NCBI GenBank assembly: GCA_905233475.1
Contig: CAJOEN010000009.1
Coordinates: 1 to 41,754 of the forward strand
DNA: 41,754 nucleotides
From: an uncultured Bacteroidales bacterium
GTDB lineage: Bacteria > Bacteroidota > Bacteroidia > Bacteroidales > P3
Reading direction: 5' to 3'
A program made the translations under genes and the position numbers. Under the pieces are notes generated by a model. The model saw only the letters and a program-made list of their open reading frames with translations. It ran no database searches and was not told where the DNA came from. Below, piece after piece: positions 7,633 through 16,935 of this stretch. The first letter of the stretch is position 1. Each line of letters starts with the position of its first letter.

Positions 7633-10230
7633 ATGACATCTCAGGAGATTAGACAACAGTTTCTTGCATTTTTCGAAAGCAAACAGCATCACATAGTTGC
7701 ATCGGCACCTATGGTTGTGAAAAACGACCCCACGCTGATGTTCACCAACGCCGGAATGAACCAGTTCAAGGATATCTTCCTCGGCAACGCCCCCTCGAAA
7801 TATCCCCGTGTGGCCGACTCGCAGAAATGCCTACGTGTGTCCGGCAAGCACAACGACCTCGAGGAGGTGGGACACGACACCTACCACCACACTATGTTCG
7901 AGATGCTCGGCAACTGGTCGTTTGGCGACTATTTCAAAAAAGAAGCCATCGCTTGGGCGTGGGAATTCCTTACCGAAGTGATGAAGATAGACCGTAACAA
8001 CCTGTATGTTACCGTTTTCGGCGGCGACGAGAAGGAAGGTCTTGATAAGGACATGGAAGCCTACGGCTATTGGAAAGAGCATATCGACGAAAGCCGCATC
8101 CTTTCGGGAAGCAAGAAGGACAACTTCTGGGAGATGGGCGACCAAGGTCCCTGCGGACCCTGCTCCGAAATACATATCGACCTGCGCAGCGACGAGGAAA
8201 AACAGCAAATCGCCGGCAAGGACTTGGTAAATAAAGACCATCCGCAAGTGATTGAAATATGGAACCTTGTGTTTATGCAGTACAACCGTTTGGCCAATGG
8301 CACTCTGGAGCCGCTCAAGGCCAAGCATATCGACACAGGCATGGGGTTCGAGCGTCTGTGCATGGTTATGCAGGGCAAACGATCCAACTACGACACCGAC
8401 GTGTTCCAGCCTCTTATTCAGGAACTTGCAGCCAAGTCGGGCATAGCCTACGGCAAGGACGAGAAAAGCGACATTGCTATGCGCGTATGTGCCGACCACC
8501 TTCGTGCCGTGGCTTTCTCCATCGCCGACGGACAGCTGCCTTCCAACGCCAAGGCCGGCTACGTGATACGCCGAATTCTGCGTCGTGCCGTGCGTTACGG
8601 CTACACTTTCCTCGATTTCAAAGAGCCGTTTATCAACACCCTCGTGCCTACGCTTGTGGCGCAGATGGGCGCACAGTTCCCCGAACTGAAAAAACAGCAG
8701 GAGCTGATACAGCGCATCATTCTCGAGGAGGAACAGTCGTTCCTGCGCACCCTGTCGAACGGTATTATCAAATTCGAGAACTATATTGCTAAAAATCAAG
8801 GTAATACCATTGACGGAGCTTTCGCTTTTGAACTTTTCGACACTTACGGTTTCCCGATAGACCTAACACAGCTCATGGCCTCGGAAAAAGGCTGGACGGT
8901 GGACATGCAAGGTTTCCAGAAAGGCCTCGACGAACAGAAACAGCGTTCGCGCAACGCCGCCGCCGTCGATACCGACGACTGGGTTGTGGTAAACGGCGAA
9001 CAGGAAGAGAAATTTATCGGCTACGATGCCCTTTCGGCTGACATACAGATAGTTAAATACCGCAAGGTAAAGACCAAGGACAAAGAGTTCTACCAACTCG
9101 TTTTCGACCAGACACCATTTTATGGCGAAAGCGGCGGACAGGCTGGCGACAAAGGTTTGATTTTCAACGATAACGACAAGATTGCGGTGTTCGACACCAA
9201 GAAAGAGAACAACCTTATCGTGCATCTCGTAAAGTCGCTGCCGTCGGACATCTCCGCCGGTTTCACCGCACAGGTGGATGCCGAAAAACGCCACAACACC
9301 GAAAACAACCACACCGCCACGCACCTGCTGCACAAGGCTCTGCGTCAAGTACTTGGCACACATGTGGAACAGAAAGGCTCTTCGGTGGACGACAGCCGTC
9401 TGCGTTTCGATTTCTCGCATTTCGCCAAACTTACCCCTGAGGAGATAAAGCAGGTGGAATGTCTTGTAAATGAGGACATACGCAAAAATATCGTCTTGGA
9501 GGAACACCGCTCAATGCCTATAGCCGAAGCTCAGAAACTCGGCGCCATGGCCTTGTTCGGCGAGAAATACGGCGAGTTTGTGCGTGTGGTGAAATACGGC
9601 GACTCCGTGGAGTTCTGCGGCGGCACTCATGTGTCGGCGACGGGCAACATCGGCAGTTTCAAGATAGTGGCAGAGACCGCCATCGCTGCCGGAATGCGTC
9701 GTATCGAAGCCGTTACCGGACGTTATGTGGAGGAACAACTCGACAACCTGCAGAGCCAGTTCGACAGCATAAAAGAGATGCTCAAAGGTCCGAAAGACGT
9801 GCTCGCCGCCATTCAGAAACTGATGGACGAAAATGCCGAACTGCGTTCGCAAATCGCTGATTTCCAAAAGGAAAAAGCCAACGAGGTTTGCAAGGACATT
9901 GCCGCCAAGCTGGAACAGTCCGCCGTGCTTGTGATGAAACTTGATTACGACATCAACCAACTGAGGGACAATGTTTTGGCTTTGCGTGCCAACCATCCCG
10001 ACAAGGCCATAGTGCTCGGCAGCGTGGCAGGTGGAAAACCCGCGCTGATGGTGGTTTTGGGACAGAACCTCGTAGATGCCGGCAAAAACGCCTCCAACAT
10101 CGTCCGCACCGCCGGCAGGGAGATGCAGGGCGGGGGAGGAGGACAGCCGTTCTTCGCCACAGCCGGTGGCAAAAATCCCGACGGTCTGGAAAAAGCCATG
10201 CAGGTGGCAGAAGAAATGGTAAAGAATTAA
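7633..10230 (+). CDS. alaS: Alanyl-tRNA synthetase
   Basis: 865 residues, close to the usual 870-880. It charges tRNA-Ala. The class II catalytic core is at the N-terminus (FFESKQHHIVASAPMV, FTNAGMNQFKDIFLG, GMGFERL), followed by the tRNA-recognition region (RRILRRAVRYG). The editing domain carries the zinc and deacylase motifs HTATHLLHKAL and CGGTHVSATG. The C-terminal C-Ala domain has a Gly-rich segment GREMQGGGGGQPFFATAGG. The ATG at 7633 gives the standard N-terminus MTSQEIRQQFLAFFE. It lies downstream of an A/T-rich repeat region and just before the DUF4249 lipoprotein gene. Confidence 0.98.
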   Translation: MTSQEIRQQFLAFFESKQHHIVASAPMVVKNDPTLMFTNAGMNQFKDIFLGNAPSKYPRVADSQKCLRVSGKHNDLEEVGHDTYHHTMFEMLGNWSFGDYFKKEAIAWAWEFLTEVMKIDRNNLYVTVFGGDEKEGLDKDMEAYGYWKEHIDESRILSGSKKDNFWEMGDQGPCGPCSEIHIDLRSDEEKQQIAGKDLVNKDHPQVIEIWNLVFMQYNRLANGTLEPLKAKHIDTGMGFERLCMVMQGKRSNYDTDVFQPLIQELAAKSGIAYGKDEKSDIAMRVCADHLRAVAFSIADGQLPSNAKAGYVIRRILRRAVRYGYTFLDFKEPFINTLVPTLVAQMGAQFPELKKQQELIQRIILEEEQSFLRTLSNGIIKFENYIAKNQGNTIDGAFAFELFDTYGFPIDLTQLMASEKGWTVDMQGFQKGLDEQKQRSRNAAAVDTDDWVVVNGEQEEKFIGYDALSADIQIVKYRKVKTKDKEFYQLVFDQTPFYGESGGQAGDKGLIFNDNDKIAVFDTKKENNLIVHLVKSLPSDISAGFTAQVDAEKRHNTENNHTATHLLHKALRQVLGTHVEQKGSSVDDSRLRFDFSHFAKLTPEEIKQVECLVNEDIRKNIVLEEHRSMPIAEAQKLGAMALFGEKYGEFVRVVKYGDSVEFCGGTHVSATGNIGSFKIVAETAIAAGMRRIEAVTGRYVEEQLDNLQSQFDSIKEMLKGPKDVLAAIQKLMDENAELRSQIADFQKEKANEVCKDIAAKLEQSAVLVMKLDYDINQLRDNVLALRANHPDKAIVLGSVAGGKPALMVVLGQNLVDAGKNASNIVRTAGREMQGGGGGQPFFATAGGKNPDGLEKAMQVAEEMVKN

Positions 10231-10296
10231 GAAATGCTTCTGTGTATCAGATATATAGGAATTGGGGCAAAATTCTAAAAAATAATTGATAAGGGT

Positions 10297-11328
10297 ATGA
10301 AAGTATTGCGATTATTGCTTGTGGCACTTGTTGTTGCCGTGTTTGCATCGGCTTGCGACAACGATTTCAATCCCAATGCCGAATGGCGTGAAACGATGGT
10401 TGTGTACGGTTTGCTCGACCAAGATTCCGATACCACGTGGATAAGGGTGCAGAAATGCTTTTTGGGCGAGGGCGATATGCTACAAATGTCGTCGATATTG
10501 GATTCGTCCAACTATCCCGAAGGGGAACTCAGTGTAAAAATCGTTGAATGGGACGCTGTGGAGAAAACTTCGGGAGGATTGTCATTGCTCGAAAAGACTT
10601 CGGAAACGGGAACTGTATTTGATTTTCAATACAAACTGCTTACCAATAAAAGGGAGGGAGATTTCCATGCTCCTTCACAGCCGGTATATTTCTGTCCCAC
10701 AGCAAATTTGTTAGACGATAGCAAAATTTACGAATTGCGTGTGACTAATCTGAAGACGGGAATGACTGTTACTGCCGAAACCCCGTTGATAGGCACTTTG
10801 GAGAGCAATAGCATAAGTGTGAACAACGGCAATTTGTCGATATTTACTTTCACATCTACTCCGCCGAGAGCATTGTTGCGTTGGCCAAATGTAGCAAGGG
10901 CGCGTATTTACCAGCCTATGATACGTTTCTTTTACAATAATGAAGGCAGCGACTCGCTTTTGCATGTAGATGTTCTGTGTCCCACCAAGGAGGCTACAAA
11001 CGAATTGCAGATGTCGTCGCAGATAAACCGTTCGTTTTTCGGCAACGAGCTTTCTAAACTAATTACCGACCACGATACCCCCAAAATTATGGGTGATAGC
11101 ATATCACTATACCTTTTTGTGGGCGATGAGAATTTGAGGATGTTCCGTAGCATTTCGGCACCGCCTACCACCCTTGTGCAGGAGAGGGGGATATATACCA
11201 ACATCAACGGTGGACTGGGAATTTTTGCGGCGCGCCGCCTGCATATAAGCCGCACTATGGCCGTGCCTCCGGGAAGCGGTGATGAAAACTACCGTATGTT
11301 TATTAAAAATTTGAATATCGGTTTCTGA
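10297..11328 (+). CDS. DUF4249-family lipoprotein
   Basis: 343 residues. It has a lipoprotein signal with lipobox FASAC (Cys20). The body begins EWRETMVVYGLLDQDSDTTWIRVQKCFLGEGD, a pattern typical of Bacteroidota DUF4249 proteins, which are beta-sandwich lipoproteins of the cell envelope. Their function is unknown; some are encoded beside TonB-dependent receptors, but none is nearby here. It lies 66 bases after alaS and 53 bases before tamB. Cotranscription with tamB is plausible and would fit an outer-membrane role. Confidence 0.8.
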   Translation: MKVLRLLLVALVVAVFASACDNDFNPNAEWRETMVVYGLLDQDSDTTWIRVQKCFLGEGDMLQMSSILDSSNYPEGELSVKIVEWDAVEKTSGGLSLLEKTSETGTVFDFQYKLLTNKREGDFHAPSQPVYFCPTANLLDDSKIYELRVTNLKTGMTVTAETPLIGTLESNSISVNNGNLSIFTFTSTPPRALLRWPNVARARIYQPMIRFFYNNEGSDSLLHVDVLCPTKEATNELQMSSQINRSFFGNELSKLITDHDTPKIMGDSISLYLFVGDENLRMFRSISAPPTTLVQERGIYTNINGGLGIFAARRLHISRTMAVPPGSGDENYRMFIKNLNIGF

Positions 11329-11381
11329 AGAAAGGCGGATACGCTACGGTAACCGTATTTTCGGCAAAAGGTTCAAAAACG

Positions 11382-14300
11382 ATGGAAAAAGCACAGAAAC
11401 AACCATTGGTCAAACGAATTCTCACCATTGCAGGGAAGACTTTGTGGGGAATTTTCATTGCCGTTTATGTGCTTTTAGCTTTGGCCAATTACTCCTTGGT
11501 GCAGTCTCTGGCAGGCTCGTGGGTTTCATCCTACCTGTCCAAGGAAACGGGTGGCGAATTGCATGTGGGGGCAATAGGCATAGGCATTTTCGACCATGTG
11601 CGACTGTACAATGTCCTGCTTTGCGACCCTAAGGGCGATACAATATTTGATTTTGAACGTATTTTAGTGAATTTCAATGGGATACCCGTCAGTTCCGAAG
11701 GATTGTCGTTGCAACATGTGTCGATACGTAACGGATATTATTTCCTCGGCATAGACGAAAACGGCATTAACCTCAAGTTTTTGATAAATTATTTCAAAAA
11801 GGATAAGAAAGAAAAAACGGAGAAAAATGATTTTATTGTAAGAGTTAATAGGTTGAATATCACAAATCTGCGTTATAAAATGCGTTTAAAGAACTATGGC
11901 AAAGAACGTAACGGATACGGTATCAACCCCAAGGCGATGGATTATTCGGACATCAATATTAGAATGCGGAATGTAAGGGTGCTCAACGACCATATCACGC
12001 TTAGAATGGACTCCATGACTGCGAGGGAAAAAAGCGGTTTCCGGATGAATGACTTTTCGGGTTATGTGTATGTAACTCCCTATGGGATAAGTGTTACTGA
12101 TTTGGATTTATACACCGAAGGCTCCCATATAAAAGGTGATGTTATGTTGCGCTACAACGGATGGCATGATATGAGCGACTATATCAATAATGTGCACATG
12201 CTTGCCGATATAAAGGAAGGTAGCGTGGGTTGCCTTAAAGATGCCTCTTATTGGGCTCCTGTGTTGTGGCCATTGGATGAAAAACTCGAGTTTTCGGGGC
12301 TTTTCTACGGTCCTGTGGCCGACCTGCACGCCGAAAATGTGTCGCTGGCCTTTGGCACTCGTACAAACCTCAAACTTAACGGCTACATAACGGGTATCCC
12401 CGATATGAAAAACACTATCATCAATGGTGAAGTAATAGATATGGTAACCTGTGTAGAGGACTGGTTAAGAATACGTTATCCCGACCGCTTAGGCAGTGTG
12501 CAGCTACCGAAACAGCTATCGTTCCTTTCGCCGGTGGAGATTGGCGATATGGTGTTTGTCGGCACCCCCGAGGAGTTTATGGCCTCTGCCGAAATAAATA
12601 CCGAGGCCGGTGGCATATCTGCCGACGCTATTCTTAAAAAAGATTCAAAATCAGATAATTGCCAATACATAGGCAGTATAAAATCGAACAATTTCGTAAT
12701 AAAGAACTTATTTCCCAACAATTTTGTGTCGGCTTTGGGCTTCGACATCACTTTGCAGGGAGCGGGGCTTTCTTTGGATAGTATGCAACTTTCGGCGGAG
12801 GCTCTCCTTAATAATGTCGCCATGCACGGCGAAAGAATTGATTATGTGGAACTTAACGCCGAAATGAACGGACGTGCCATTGATGCCGACATGCGCATAG
12901 AAGACCCCTTGGCCGAAATAAGCCTTTCTGCGGCACTCGATTTTAACCGTAAGGCAAACAGATATGCAGCCACTGCCAATCTGGAAACTCTTGATTTGGC
13001 GCAACTTGGCTTGGTGAACACTTCCGATATAAACATGGTGCTGTCGGGACAGGTAAGTTTGGACATTAGCGGCAACACCCTTGATGAATTGGTAGGTTCG
13101 GTTATGCTAAACAATATGGATTTACGGCTCCCCGACCGCAATATACACATGAACAAGATTTCGTTGCTTTCGCGACGGATGGACGATTATCGTAACATAA
13201 GCCTCGATTGCGATATGCTACACTGTGTTGCCAAAGGCAAGTTCGATTATTCCGATTTTGGAATATGGGCAAAAGATTTATGCCACCGCTATGTGCCTGT
13301 GTATCATAATCCTTTCAAAGACGAAGATTACGAAAAAATACAGAAAGCCGTCGAAGAAAAGAATTTATACTGCGATTTGGAGATAGAACTTATTTACAAT
13401 GACCCCAATAATGTGCTAAGTACCATAGTGCCTGGACTTTATCTCTCCGACAGTGCCAGAATATATTGCAAATACAATCCTACCGTGGACGAATTGGAAG
13501 CAAGTCTCAGGGGAGTGGATACCATTGCATACGGCTCCATCGTTGCCGACAACCTGCAAATCAGTGTTTCCGCAGATAAAGGCCATCTCACAGCAGTAGG
13601 CATTGCCAATGCATTGTCGTATAGTTCTGCCATTTCATTGAAAAACATGGGCTTCGGCATAAAAAGCCGAAGTTCCGACGCCAAAATGTTACTATGGTGG
13701 GACGACAAAGAGAATGCTCCCACCTCCGGCGACCTGCACATAGCTATGGAAAGCACACCGCAGGAAAATCGTGTAAGAATCGAGAGCTCGTCGTTCTCTG
13801 TAAAAGGAGAAAAATGGCAGGTGGCGGACAAAAACGAAATTATCTACGGAAATAAACTTTTGAATATCAAGAATTTGCTCGTGGAGTCCGACCAGCAGTC
13901 GCTTCTTGTAAACGGATATGTAAGTCCCGACAGCACAGACGAACTTAATGTTAGGTTCAACAAGTTCGATGTAGGTGTGTTCGACCTTTTTCTCGAAAAT
14001 ATAGGGCTTTCGATTGGAGGGTCGCTCTACGGTAACCTTTCGCTCAGGGATTTCTACAAAACCCTTTATTACGATGCCAACATGGATATTGAGGATTGGC
14101 AGCTAAACGGACGCAGTATGGGCAATACCAAAATCATCTCTCGTTGGGATGCCGATAAAAACAGGATTGGGGTGTTGCTTACATCCGTTATGGGCGACGA
14201 CACCCTTGTGCGTTACCCCATCAATATGAAAGGTTTCTATTATCCCCAAAAGGATGGGAAACTTGATTTCGAGGCTACTTTCAATGGTTTCGACCTTACA

Positions 14301-15884
14301 TCCGTAGCCCCGTATCTAAAGTCTTTCTCGTCGCAGTTCGAAGGTGGACTTCACGGAAATTTTGCCATCAACGGAACCTTAAACCAGCCGCGTATCACCG
14401 GCGAGGCCATTTTCGACAACGGTTTGCTGAAAGTAGATATGTTCAATACTATCTATCGTTTTTCTGATACTGTGTATCTGGATGACAACCAGATTTTTAT
14501 GAAAAACTTTGAGTTCGTCGACCCGCAAGGCAACATGGCTTATATCAACGGTACGATAAATCACAATTATTTGAGAGATTTTGTTGTGGATTTGTCGCTT
14601 GTTTCGGACAATATAATGATTATGAACACTTCTGCCAAGGACAACGACCTGTTCTATGGCACGGTTTTCGCCAATATAAGCGGTACGGTGAAAGGACCCG
14701 TGAACAATATTACTGTAGCAGCCAACGCAACCACCAACCAAGGAAGCACATTCTTTATATCTCTTAGCGACAAGCAACAGATTTCTGAACAGAATTTTAT
14801 CAAATTCGTAACCAAGGAATTAGGAAAGAACTCCTCCATGCGGCGTATCGAAAACGACAACAACTCACGCTACAAGTTGCTTATCAACATTGCGGCCAAT
14901 CCGAATTTGAAATTCTCTATGCCTATGGATTTCAGTCAGATGAATGCTTCAGTGGCCGCTGTGGGCAATGGAAACCTGCAGTTGAGTATAGCTTCGGGAA
15001 GCCCATTTTCGCTCTCGGGCGATTACATTATTCAGTCGGGTTCCTTCAAAATCGACCTTATGGATTTGATTTCGAGGGAATTGACCTTGGAAAACGGCAG
15101 TTCGCTTTCGTGGTCGGGAAGTCCTACCGATGCCAATATCGACATAAAGGGCGTTTATTCGCAACGGGTAAATCTCGCTTCGCTTTACTCCGCATCTTCG
15201 TCGATGGAACAGACCACGAAAACAGTGAATGTGGAGAGCATAATTGCTTTGAGCGGACAGTTGCTGAACCCTACAATAAAGTTCGATTTCCGCCTGCCCA
15301 ACGCCGACCAGTCCACAGAAGAGGAGGTGTTTGCCATAATAGACCGCACCAACGAGCGAGAGATGATAAATCAGACCATGTCGCTTTTGGCATTTAGCCA
15401 ATTCTATTCCTCAACATCCTCGACAATAGGTAGTTTTAATGGTATTTCAAGCGGTTTGGATATTATGGCCAACCAAGTGAGCAGCGTGGTGTCGAGCATG
15501 GTTGAGTTTGTGGACGTAAACATCAACTATAAATCTGGCGACGAGCTGGTTACCGATCAATTGGATATTGACATAAGCAAGGAGTGGAACCGTTTCTATT
15601 TTGAAACCACCTTCGGCATAGGCGGCGACGCACGTACACTAAACCAACTCGACGACGGCAGTGCCAGCACCATAATCGGAGACGTGCTTCTCGGCTACAA
15701 AATATCGCCGAATTTCCACCTTATAGCTTTCAACCGCTCCAACGCTAACGACTATACCAAACAAGACATGCCTTATACTCAAGGAGTTGGTATAAAATAC
15801 AGCAAGGATTTCGACACATGGAAATCACTGTTCACACGAAGGCGAAAAGCAAAGAATACTGAACCTTCGGCAAAACGTAAATAA
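11382..15884 (+). CDS. tamB: TamB-family translocation/assembly module (DUF490)
   Basis: 1500 residues. One transmembrane helix (about 15-42) anchors it in the inner membrane. A very long periplasmic beta-helical region follows, and a C-terminal DUF490 domain runs from about 1100 to 1480, with features such as GDYIIQSGSFKIDLMDLISRELTLENGS, LSGQLLNPTIKFDFRLPN and FYFETTFGIGGD. TamB-like bridge proteins span the periplasm and move phospholipids to, or assist protein insertion in, the outer membrane. The length is normal for Bacteroidota. It is followed after two bases by a GT9 glycosyltransferase gene, linking it to envelope biogenesis. Confidence 0.92.
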   Translation: MEKAQKQPLVKRILTIAGKTLWGIFIAVYVLLALANYSLVQSLAGSWVSSYLSKETGGELHVGAIGIGIFDHVRLYNVLLCDPKGDTIFDFERILVNFNGIPVSSEGLSLQHVSIRNGYYFLGIDENGINLKFLINYFKKDKKEKTEKNDFIVRVNRLNITNLRYKMRLKNYGKERNGYGINPKAMDYSDINIRMRNVRVLNDHITLRMDSMTAREKSGFRMNDFSGYVYVTPYGISVTDLDLYTEGSHIKGDVMLRYNGWHDMSDYINNVHMLADIKEGSVGCLKDASYWAPVLWPLDEKLEFSGLFYGPVADLHAENVSLAFGTRTNLKLNGYITGIPDMKNTIINGEVIDMVTCVEDWLRIRYPDRLGSVQLPKQLSFLSPVEIGDMVFVGTPEEFMASAEINTEAGGISADAILKKDSKSDNCQYIGSIKSNNFVIKNLFPNNFVSALGFDITLQGAGLSLDSMQLSAEALLNNVAMHGERIDYVELNAEMNGRAIDADMRIEDPLAEISLSAALDFNRKANRYAATANLETLDLAQLGLVNTSDINMVLSGQVSLDISGNTLDELVGSVMLNNMDLRLPDRNIHMNKISLLSRRMDDYRNISLDCDMLHCVAKGKFDYSDFGIWAKDLCHRYVPVYHNPFKDEDYEKIQKAVEEKNLYCDLEIELIYNDPNNVLSTIVPGLYLSDSARIYCKYNPTVDELEASLRGVDTIAYGSIVADNLQISVSADKGHLTAVGIANALSYSSAISLKNMGFGIKSRSSDAKMLLWWDDKENAPTSGDLHIAMESTPQENRVRIESSSFSVKGEKWQVADKNEIIYGNKLLNIKNLLVESDQQSLLVNGYVSPDSTDELNVRFNKFDVGVFDLFLENIGLSIGGSLYGNLSLRDFYKTLYYDANMDIEDWQLNGRSMGNTKIISRWDADKNRIGVLLTSVMGDDTLVRYPINMKGFYYPQKDGKLDFEATFNGFDLTSVAPYLKSFSSQFEGGLHGNFAINGTLNQPRITGEAIFDNGLLKVDMFNTIYRFSDTVYLDDNQIFMKNFEFVDPQGNMAYINGTINHNYLRDFVVDLSLVSDNIMIMNTSAKDNDLFYGTVFANISGTVKGPVNNITVAANATTNQGSTFFISLSDKQQISEQNFIKFVTKELGKNSSMRRIENDNNSRYKLLINIAANPNLKFSMPMDFSQMNASVAAVGNGNLQLSIASGSPFSLSGDYIIQSGSFKIDLMDLISRELTLENGSSLSWSGSPTDANIDIKGVYSQRVNLASLYSASSSMEQTTKTVNVESIIALSGQLLNPTIKFDFRLPNADQSTEEEVFAIIDRTNEREMINQTMSLLAFSQFYSSTSSTIGSFNGISSGLDIMANQVSSVVSSMVEFVDVNINYKSGDELVTDQLDIDISKEWNRFYFETTFGIGGDARTLNQLDDGSASTIIGDVLLGYKISPNFHLIAFNRSNANDYTKQDMPYTQGVGIKYSKDFDTWKSLFTRRRKAKNTEPSAKRK

Positions 15885-15886
15885 CT

Positions 15887-16867
15887 ATGAGACAGGTGCG
15901 TAAAATATTGGTGATTAGGTTTAGTTCCATTGGCGACATTGTGCTTGCAACACCTGTGGTGCGTTGCTTGAAAAAGCACTATCCTAATGCCGAAATACAT
16001 TTTCTTACCAAAAGCAAGTTCGCCCAAGTTATTGCTAACAATCCGAATATCAGCAAGATACATTCTTTTTCTGACAATCTTTCCAAAACCATAGCCGAGC
16101 TGCGGGCCGAGCGTTTTGACTTTGTGGTTGATTTGCACCGCAACCTGCGTTCATTTCGCGTAAAGCTTGCCCTGTGCAGGCCGTCGGGTACATTTCCCAA
16201 ACTTAACTTGCACAAATGGTGGTACGTACAAACAAAAAACAAGTCGGTAATGCCCAATATTCATATCGTGGACAGGTATTTCAATGCTGTGGCAAAACTC
16301 GGCGTGTGCAACGACAAACAGGGACTTGATTTCTTCGACACTCCCGAACCTGATTTCAAATCGCCGTTCGATAAGTACGTAGCCGTGGTTTGCGGAGCCA
16401 CCTACACCACCAAGCAGATACCGCCGGAAAACATTTGCCGTATTACCGAAAACGCACAGTACAATTTTGTTCTCCTTGGCGATATCAAAGACCGGCAACG
16501 CATTGAGGCTACGGGATTTGCATTTGGCGATAATGTTTATAATGCTTGCGGAGAGACTACCCTCAACCAGTCGGCACTGCTTGTGAAAGAAGCTGAAGTG
16601 GTGGTTACCGCCGACACCGGATTGATGCACATAGCCGCCGCCCACGGCAAAAAAATAGTTGTGATATGGGGCAACACCACTCCGCAAATCGGAATGTATC
16701 CATATATGCCGCAGTGTGAGGGGAATTTTGTGAGTTTGGAGAAAGAAATGCCGTGCCGTCCGTGCAGTAAATTGGGCTACAACAAATGTCCAAAAGGGAA
16801 CCTCGCCTGCCTCAAAAACACCACACCAAATGAGATACTTGCGGCAGTAACGAAAATGATGGAGTGA
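15887..16867 (+). CDS. Glycosyltransferase family 9 (heptosyltransferase-like)
   Basis: 326 residues. The N-terminal KILVIRFSSIGDIVLATPVVRCLK is the GT9 signature of the first Rossmann domain. The donor-binding half has VVTADTGLMHIAAAHGKKIVVIWGNTTP, with the conserved Asp-Thr-Gly and His. The Cys-rich segment PCRPCSKLGYNKCPKGNLACL is usual in Bacteroidota members. GT9 enzymes add heptose or other sugars to the lipopolysaccharide core at the inner face of the inner membrane. The ATG lies two bases after the tamB stop, so translation is probably coupled. A bidirectional terminator follows at 16872. Confidence 0.9.
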   Translation: MRQVRKILVIRFSSIGDIVLATPVVRCLKKHYPNAEIHFLTKSKFAQVIANNPNISKIHSFSDNLSKTIAELRAERFDFVVDLHRNLRSFRVKLALCRPSGTFPKLNLHKWWYVQTKNKSVMPNIHIVDRYFNAVAKLGVCNDKQGLDFFDTPEPDFKSPFDKYVAVVCGATYTTKQIPPENICRITENAQYNFVLLGDIKDRQRIEATGFAFGDNVYNACGETTLNQSALLVKEAEVVVTADTGLMHIAAAHGKKIVVIWGNTTPQIGMYPYMPQCEGNFVSLEKEMPCRPCSKLGYNKCPKGNLACLKNTTPNEILAAVTKMME

Positions 16868-16871
16868 ATGT

Positions 16872-16915
16872 AAAAAAGAATACAGACACGTGGTGCCGTG
16901 TCTGTATTCTTTTTT
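16872..16915. terminator. Bidirectional terminator / perfect 19-bp inverted repeat
   Basis: Arms 16872-16890 and 16897-16915 are perfectly complementary with a 6-nt loop. The A run on one side and T run on the other make it a terminator in both directions, between the convergent GT9 gene (plus) and T9SS gene (minus). Its GACACG/CGTGTC core resembles the palindromic elements at 22341-22431. Confidence 0.9.
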
Positions 16916-16935
16916 ATAATTTTGATTGAATTATT

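Noticed and set aside
7831-8799. 322-codon open frame opposite alaS
   Set aside because: Shadow of a highly conserved synthetase.
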